From positions 1 to 11,347 of the forward strand of contig CACYNZ010000095.1 in NCBI GenBank assembly GCA_902775835.1: a stretch of 11,347 nucleotides of DNA, in the 5' to 3' direction. This DNA comes from an uncultured Eubacteriales bacterium (GTDB lineage Bacteria > Bacillota_A > Clostridia > Christensenellales > Aristaeellaceae). Shown one piece after another: positions 7,018-11,347 of the stretch. The position numbers and the translations under genes were made by a program. Position 1 is the stretch's first letter, and each line of letters opens with the position of its first letter. The notes beneath the pieces were generated by a model. That model had not been told where the DNA came from, did no database searches, and saw only the letters and a list, made by a program, of their open reading frames with translations.

Positions 7018-8178
7018 CTAAGGAATCAGAAAAACACTTTCCAGAAGATCGCCCTCGCCGGCATGCAGGCACAGACGATAGCTGCCTGCCTGGTAATAAT
7101 CGCTGATGCCGCTGCTTACGCGCATCAGAGCCGCACGGTCGGGATCAATGGATACGGATGCGTCCGGCTCTCCCAGGATGGCCTGCCACTGACTGCGGGC
7201 GGTTGTTCCGCAGACAATGCCGGCTGCCTGAAAACGGTCAGAACGGATGCCCTGGATCACGCTGTGATCCCAGGTTTTGCTGGTCAGACCGTCGGTCAGC
7301 AGGAAAGCATTCCGGAACCGTCCGTCTTCCAGAGCGAACATTCTGCCCTGCTCATAATCATCCGGATCATGCAGGAGGCCGTAGCGGTCGATCACTTCCG
7401 TCATACTGTCTCCGATCTGCACAGGCAGGCCGGGAAGCATGCCCTGGGATGCGAGGGTGAGCAGCCGCTCAAGGGATATAGCGCTTCCCTGCAGAGCATC
7501 ATCTGCGCCAAAGGCAGCAGGCAGGGAGCCTTCGGACAGAGCCAGGACAGGAAGCAGTTCCTGCCAGTTCAGTTGAATGCTTCCCGCATGGTCCGAGAGT
7601 GTGGACAGCTGATCATAGGGATAGAACAACGTGATGCCTTCCTGATCAGCCAGGAAGACTTCCGGAACAGGGGTCAGCTGCGCGTTCATCAGAAGAGGAC
7701 TGAGCTCCGGGAACAGGTTTTCCTCCAGGTACGCTTCAAGAAAAGACCTGCCCTGCGCAGGATCGGTAAAGAAGTCCTCAAGACGGAACGCTGACGCATC
7801 CGAGAGGCGGCAGTTCACCGCAGCGCTGCGGAATTCCCTGCGGGCGCCCGTGATGGGACCGCTGGTTTCCAAGACGCAGGAGAACACATTTTCACCCAGG
7901 CTGTACCTGTAGGAAAGGTCCAGCGGGATGGGTGAGGAAATCAGAACGGCAAGCCTCGCTGTGAGCGCGGCCACATCCCCGGCGGTGAGAATGGCATCGT
8001 TGATGCGATCCTCTGAGTCAGTGCTGTCAAGTCCGGTCAGAGCCGGATAGTGCAGATGATGAATCATGAGATCCATGCCGCGGTCTTCCACCGCCGGCGC
8101 GGTGAGGGCTGTACTCATGGAAAACACGGAAATCATCAGGGCACAGAGAAGGCATAAAAGCCGTAAATACTTACGCAT
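7018..8178 (-). CDS. Secreted protein of unknown function, DUF3298-like middle region
   Basis: The product is 386 aa. An N-terminal signal peptide (basic MRKYLR, hydrophobic core to about residue 24, possible cleavage after ALTA) indicates export, with no proper lipobox. Residues about 35-210 follow the layout of the DUF3298/RsiV-like extracellular fold: a paired INDAI helix, a YRYSLGENVFSCVLE strand, FRLEDFF, then GITLFYPYDQLSTLSDHAGSIQLNWQEL, where FYPYDQ plus a later A-G matches the family's pYei...G pattern. Residues about 252-386 (IGDSMTEVIDRYGLL ... YYQAGSYRLCLHAG) look like a second domain reminiscent of DUF4309. Both assignments are by eye. The start at ATG 8178 has GGAGGT 7 bases upstream, and a promoter precedes it. 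It is the first gene of the ftsK operon, 16 bp before ftsK. The role is unknown; ligand sensing or peptidoglycan binding outside the membrane are guesses. Confidence 0.75.
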   Translation of the reverse strand: MRKYLRLLCLLCALMISVFSMSTALTAPAVEDRGMDLMIHHLHYPALTGLDSTDSEDRINDAILTAGDVAALTARLAVLISSPIPLDLSYRYSLGENVFSCVLETSGPITGARREFRSAAVNCRLSDASAFRLEDFFTDPAQGRSFLEAYLEENLFPELSPLLMNAQLTPVPEVFLADQEGITLFYPYDQLSTLSDHAGSIQLNWQELLPVLALSEGSLPAAFGADDALQGSAISLERLLTLASQGMLPGLPVQIGDSMTEVIDRYGLLHDPDDYEQGRMFALEDGRFRNAFLLTDGLTSKTWDHSVIQGIRSDRFQAAGIVCGTTARSQWQAILGEPDASVSIDPDRAALMRVSSGISDYYQAGSYRLCLHAGEGDLLESVFLIP

Positions 8179-8198
8179 GACGATACCTCCACAACTAT

Positions 8199-8227
8199 AT
8201 TCTACTGCATAAAACGTCTTTCGGCAA
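8199..8227 (-). promoter_or_regulatory. Promoter of the minus-strand ftsK operon
   Basis: On the reverse strand TTGCCG (8222-8227) and TAGAAT (8199-8204) are separated by 17 bases. The start of transcription is expected near 8192, giving a leader of about 14 bases with the GGAGGT site. No other promoter is evident before the downstream genes, so all four probably depend on it. Confidence 0.65.
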
Positions 8228-8233
8228 GAAATT

Positions 8234-8248
8234 CTTCCTGAAAGGAAG
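8234..8248. promoter_or_regulatory. 15-bp inverted repeat between divergent promoters, weak operator candidate
   Basis: CTTCCT-GAA-AGGAAG is a perfect inverted repeat with 6-bp arms. It starts 6 bp upstream of the -35 box of the ftsK-operon promoter, in the 62-bp stretch between the two divergent -35 boxes. Its right arm can also pair with CTTCC at 8255-8259. It could bind a repressor or activator, but a purine-rich repeat this short may arise by chance. Confidence 0.3.
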
Positions 8249-8289
8249 GCCTCACTTCCGGGAAAATGCATGAAGCACAGGAAAAAGAC

Positions 8290-8318
8290 TGGACATGCCG
8301 GGAAAAGTGATGTATACA
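8290..8318 (+). promoter_or_regulatory. Probable promoter of the dat/Big_2 unit
   Basis: TGGACA (8290-8295) and TATACA (8313-8318) are separated by 17 bases. Each box has one departure from consensus. The start would lie near 8325, leaving a leader of about 29 bases before ATG 8354. It is divergent from the ftsK-operon promoter. Confidence 0.5.
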
Positions 8319-8353
8319 GGAGTAGAAAAGAATGGTTATGTGAAAGGATGTGC

Positions 8354-9208
8354 ATGCAGTTGAAAGACGCAGCATATTATAACGGTGTGATTGCGCCGAT
8401 TGCAGAGATGACGGTGCCCATGAATGACAGAGCATGCTTTCTGGGAGACGGCATTTATGATGCCACGGCGGTGAAGAATCATGTGGCCATGGATCTGGAT
8501 GAGCATATTGAGCGCATTTTCCAGAGCGCCCGCCTCGTGCGCATTGACCCGCCCATGGATCGCGGGGAAATGAAGAAGATTCTCAGTAACATGGTGTCCC
8601 TGGTGGAGAGTCCTGATCAGTTTCTGTACTGGCAGATCACCCGGGGCGTGGGCCCAAGGAATCATCTGTTCCGTTACGCAGGGGAGCGTGCCAGCTTCTG
8701 GGCCTTTTCCCGGCCGCATACGCTTCCGGATGTCTATCAGAACTACAGTGTCATCACCCGGGAAGACACCAGATTCTTCCACTGCAATGTAAAGACCATT
8801 GACCTGCTGCCCTCCGTGCTGGCGGCTCAGGCCGCGGAAGAAGCCGGATGCAGTGAAACCATTTTTCACCGCAGCGGCCGGGTGACGGAATGCGCGCATT
8901 CCAACGTGCACATCCTCCGGGATGGACGGCTGATCACAGCGCCGCTGGACTGTCTGATCCTGCCCGGCATCGCACGTGCAAATATTCTGAACCTGTGCGT
9001 ACGGCTTGGTATTCCGGTGGAGGAGCGTCCCTACGATCTGGAGGAACTGCTTGCAGCCGATGAAATCTTTTTCTCCGCATCCGATTCGCCGACCATGCGG
9101 GTGAACTGTGTGGACGGACAGCCTGTCGGCATGAAGGATCCGGACACGTTCTTCCGGCTGCGGGATGCCTATCAGGAGGAAATCCGCAGAAAATGCGGGG
9201 AAGTATGA
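8354..9208 (+). CDS. dat: D-alanine aminotransferase (class IV PLP aminotransferase)
   Basis: The product is 284 aa, the standard length for D-amino-acid transaminases. It interconverts D-alanine and 2-oxoglutarate with pyruvate and D-glutamate, supplying D-amino acids for peptidoglycan. PLP Lys147 is in CNVKTIDLLPSVLAAQ, and Glu179 is in RVTECAHSN, matching the VTEGSSSN segment that holds the PLP-nitrogen glutamate. The D-specific carboxylate-binding trio is present: Tyr35 in GDGIYDA, and Arg102 and His104 in TRGVGPRNH. The latter motif separates Dat from branched-chain aminotransferases and aminodeoxychorismate lyase. ATG 8354 is chosen because AAAGGA lies 5 bases upstream and homologues begin shortly before the AYYNG segment. 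An ATG at 8348 and another at 8270 would give unlike N-termini. The Big_2 gene follows after 41 bases without a terminator. Confidence 0.9.
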   Translation: MQLKDAAYYNGVIAPIAEMTVPMNDRACFLGDGIYDATAVKNHVAMDLDEHIERIFQSARLVRIDPPMDRGEMKKILSNMVSLVESPDQFLYWQITRGVGPRNHLFRYAGERASFWAFSRPHTLPDVYQNYSVITREDTRFFHCNVKTIDLLPSVLAAQAAEEAGCSETIFHRSGRVTECAHSNVHILRDGRLITAPLDCLILPGIARANILNLCVRLGIPVEERPYDLEELLAADEIFFSASDSPTMRVNCVDGQPVGMKDPDTFFRLRDAYQEEIRRKCGEV

Positions 9209-9249
9209 CTGGGGTCTGCTTCGTTTATGAATTGGGAGGGTGAAGAGAA

Positions 9250-11334
9250 ATGAAACGTGCGGCATGTATGCTTCTTCTTCTGCTGCTGGTGGCAGTGGCG
9301 TCCGCGGCCCTTGCGGACGGATCGTTCAAGCTTGACCGGGACAACAATAAACTGTTTGAAGGACAGGTCCTGGAGCTGACGCTGAATGTATCCGGAGATC
9401 CGGCAGGCGCTGAGATCACATGGAAGTCTTCCAATGGAAAGGTTGCCCAGGTGGATGAAGCCGGCAGGGTGACAGGCCTTAACAAGGGCACCACCACCAT
9501 CACGGCGAGCTGCAAGGCGGGCGGACGGACATGGAAGAGCTCCCTGGAAGTGACGGTGCAGCGTCCGGTATCCTCCATTGAAGTCAATGAAAAGAATCTG
9601 CAAGTGTATGATCCCTTGGATGCCTTTCTGGAAGGCCTGATCTCGGGGGACGGCAGTCACCGGGTGATCGTGCTGGCCAAGGGCGGCACGGCCAACATCA
9701 GTGCCACTCTGGAGCCCAGGGACGCGTCAAGCCGGCGCTTTGCCCTGGAAAGCTCAAATCCGGAGATCGCTTCTGTCGGCGAGAGCAGCATCCGGGGACG
9801 CGAAAAGGGTCAGTGCGAAGTAAAGGTCTATTCAAAGCTGAACCCGGAAGTCAGCGTCACCTATACTGTGCTCGTGGTGCAGCGGGTCAAGAATGTGAAG
9901 GTCACGCTGGACAGCAGGGAGATCGGCGTGGGCGATCAGACGCAGGCGTATGCTGTGCTTACGCCGGACGAGGCTTCGATTCAGAAAGTGACATGGACAT
10001 CCACGGATGAGCGCGTGGCCACCGTGGATGATCAAGGCGTAGTAACCGCGTTGGCGCGCGGACAGACGACGATCCGCGCCACGGCGGCGGACGGATCCAA
10101 TGTTCGCGGCGGAATCGCACTGACAGTGGCTCAGATGGCTGAAGCCATTTCCGTGGATCAGGAAGCGGTGACCATCGCCACCGGCCGGTATATCACGGTG
10201 CGTGCCACGGTGCTTCCCCAGAATACGAACAACAAGAAAGTGATGTGGACGTCCACGGATGAGTCCATTGCCAAGGTCAACGGAAACGGCAGAATCACGG
10301 GCGTGAAGGCCGGGACCTGCCAGGTGGTGGCAGCGTGCGCCACAGATGCGGAGCTGGAGGCAGTGGTCAATGTGACCGTCATTCAGCCGGTGACGCGCAT
10401 CAGCTTCACCACACGCACGGAAACGGTGAACGTCGGCGAGAGCGTGCAGCTGTTCTGGCAGGTGGATCCCGTGGATGTGACGGACGGCCGCGTGACATTT
10501 GCCTCGTCCAATCCCAATGTGGCCACGGTGGATGAAAACGGTCTGGTCCAGGGGCTGCGCAGAGGCACTGCCAATATTACCGCCACGGCTGTGGACGGAA
10601 GCCGGAGGAGCGCAAGGGTTCAGGTGCAGGTGCTGCAGCCGGTCTGGGGCGTTCATATGGCGGAGGCCATCTATGGCGTCGGTGTGGATGAGGTAATCCA
10701 GATTCAGGCTGTGCTCGAACCCGCGGATGCAAGCAACCGGCAAATGACCTGGACATCCGATAATGAGTACTATGCGATTGTCCGGGGAAAGAGCATACAG
10801 CCCGATGTGGTGGGCAAGCACTGGGGCAGCACCATTATCCGCGGCGTGACGGAGGACGGCGGGTATGAGACCCAGTGCACGGTGAACGTGGGTAATTACA
10901 ACAAGGCCCTGAAAATCACGGATCTGTATGTCATGGACAACCGGATCCGCATGGTGGTGCTCAATGAAAGCAATCTCCAGATCGACCGCTTCTTCTTTAC
11001 CGTGAACTGTTACGACATCAACGGCGCGCCGCTGATGGTGAATCAGAACGGTACCAATACCTTCTCCGGTTCCTATGAATTCCCGCTGGCGGAAGGCCAG
11101 TCCACAAGCCATAACATGTTTACATTTGACCAGTACTGGCAGCCGGATGCGGAGATTGCCAGAGTGGATATGGCGGTGAGCGGATTTATTACGAACACCG
11201 GGGTGAGCTGGACCATTTACGAGCCGTATCAGTCTCCTGTGGAATACAAGAGCGCTTCCTATGTGGGACCGGTGGTGGAAACCACTCAGAGTTCGGAAAC
11301 CGTTTCGGATCTGGTGCCGGAAACCGGAAACTGA
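9250..11334 (+). CDS. Secreted multi-domain Ig-like (Big_2) protein
   Basis: The product is 694 aa. The signal peptide MKRAACMLLLLLLVAVASA ends near ALADG. Six Big_2-type Ig-like domains follow, at about 25-104, 107-211, 214-294, 299-377, 382-462 and 466-548. Each shows the WxSS/TxxxxVAxVDxxGxVTGLxxGTTxI signature, clearest as WTSTDERVATVDDQGVVTALARG in domain 3. Domain 2 carries an insert of about 25 residues (117-142), and domain 6 is degenerate. A different C-terminal domain (about 552-665) has a NESNLQIDRFFFTVNCYD segment and resembles beta-sandwich domains that follow Big_2 repeats in Bacillota surface proteins. There is no transmembrane anchor, S-layer domain or choline-binding repeat. 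The last residues are LVPETGN. The start has GGAGG about 10 bases upstream, slightly long. Role unknown; adhesion or wall scaffolding is inference. Confidence 0.9.
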   Translation: MKRAACMLLLLLLVAVASAALADGSFKLDRDNNKLFEGQVLELTLNVSGDPAGAEITWKSSNGKVAQVDEAGRVTGLNKGTTTITASCKAGGRTWKSSLEVTVQRPVSSIEVNEKNLQVYDPLDAFLEGLISGDGSHRVIVLAKGGTANISATLEPRDASSRRFALESSNPEIASVGESSIRGREKGQCEVKVYSKLNPEVSVTYTVLVVQRVKNVKVTLDSREIGVGDQTQAYAVLTPDEASIQKVTWTSTDERVATVDDQGVVTALARGQTTIRATAADGSNVRGGIALTVAQMAEAISVDQEAVTIATGRYITVRATVLPQNTNNKKVMWTSTDESIAKVNGNGRITGVKAGTCQVVAACATDAELEAVVNVTVIQPVTRISFTTRTETVNVGESVQLFWQVDPVDVTDGRVTFASSNPNVATVDENGLVQGLRRGTANITATAVDGSRRSARVQVQVLQPVWGVHMAEAIYGVGVDEVIQIQAVLEPADASNRQMTWTSDNEYYAIVRGKSIQPDVVGKHWGSTIIRGVTEDGGYETQCTVNVGNYNKALKITDLYVMDNRIRMVVLNESNLQIDRFFFTVNCYDINGAPLMVNQNGTNTFSGSYEFPLAEGQSTSHNMFTFDQYWQPDAEIARVDMAVSGFITNTGVSWTIYEPYQSPVEYKSASYVGPVVETTQSSETVSDLVPETGN
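9989..10285 (+). repeat. Related Ig-like repeat units at DNA level (domains 3 and 4)
   Basis: Near-identical segments occur at about 9989-10012 and 10241-10264 (TGGACATCCACGGATGAG against TGGACGTCCACGGATGAG). They encode WTSTDER and WTSTDES in successive Big_2 domains. The spacing of about 252 bases equals about 84 residues, one domain. This marks domain duplication inside the gene, not a mobile repeat. Confidence 0.5.
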
Positions 11335-11347
11335 TGATCTTTTGTCG

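Noticed and set aside
8178..8355. N-terminal extension of the secreted protein to an upstream ATG at 8355
   Set aside because: It would run through the promoter and ribosome site. The ATG at 8178 has GGAGGT at good spacing and yields a proper signal peptide.
8336..9265. 309-codon minus-strand frame opposite dat
   Set aside because: It covers the dat catalytic motifs in antisense and has no start signal of its own.
9832..11112. 426-codon open frame on the minus strand opposite the Big_2 gene
   Set aside because: It is antisense to clear Ig-like repeats. Its His- and Asp-rich, Ile/Leu-poor pattern is typical of a reverse-frame shadow.
11296..11334. LVPETGN as a sortase LPXTG anchor
   Set aside because: The motif would be VPETG instead of LPETG, and the protein stops one residue later, without the hydrophobic stretch and positive tail sortase needs. 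Only 13 bases remain, so a frameshift cannot be judged.

Overview
The window reads as an ordinary chromosomal segment of a low-to-mid GC Bacillota (Firmicutes), probably an anaerobic gut-type Clostridia or Erysipelotrichia relative. The basis is the set of families present: a DUF1836 regulator, a DegV/FakB fatty-acid binding protein, a YugP-type zinc peptidase, a YwlG/UPF0340 protein, a DUF2974 hydrolase, a SpoIIIE/FtsK-type translocase, a D-amino-acid transaminase and a Big_2 surface protein. Shine-Dalgarno sites are strong and most promoters are sigma-A-like. I saw no tRNA, rRNA, CRISPR array, IS element or phage gene. The genus cannot be told from the sequence alone.

Layout. (1) 1-473, minus strand: the N-terminal part of a DUF1836 protein that runs off the left edge. 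(2) 474-637: a divergent regulatory region. A consensus promoter fires left, a good promoter fires right, and a 15-bp perfect inverted repeat lies between the two -35 boxes. (3) 638-2182, plus strand: a two-gene unit of a DegV-family protein and a YugP-family membrane zinc peptidase. (4) 2186-2245: a terminator region serving both converging transcripts. (5) 8178 down to 2255, minus strand: a tightly packed four-gene operon of a secreted protein of unknown role, FtsK/SpoIIIE, a DUF2974 serine hydrolase and YwlG. Genes in it are 16 bp apart, adjacent or overlapping. (6) 8179-8353: a second divergent promoter region, again with a short inverted repeat between the promoters. (7) 8354-11334, plus strand: a D-alanine aminotransferase followed 41 bp later by a secreted protein with six Ig-like domains.

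How the genes fit together. Most products act at or near the envelope: chromosome translocation at the septum (FtsK), D-amino acid supply for peptidoglycan (Dat), fatty-acid handling (DegV/FakB), membrane proteolysis (YugP), and two exported proteins. No obvious defence, toxin or mobile system was found. The points most worth a second look are the shared inverted repeat beside the DUF1836 gene, the unknown exported gene heading the ftsK operon, and the 11-residue tandem repeat at the C-terminus of the DUF2974 hydrolase.
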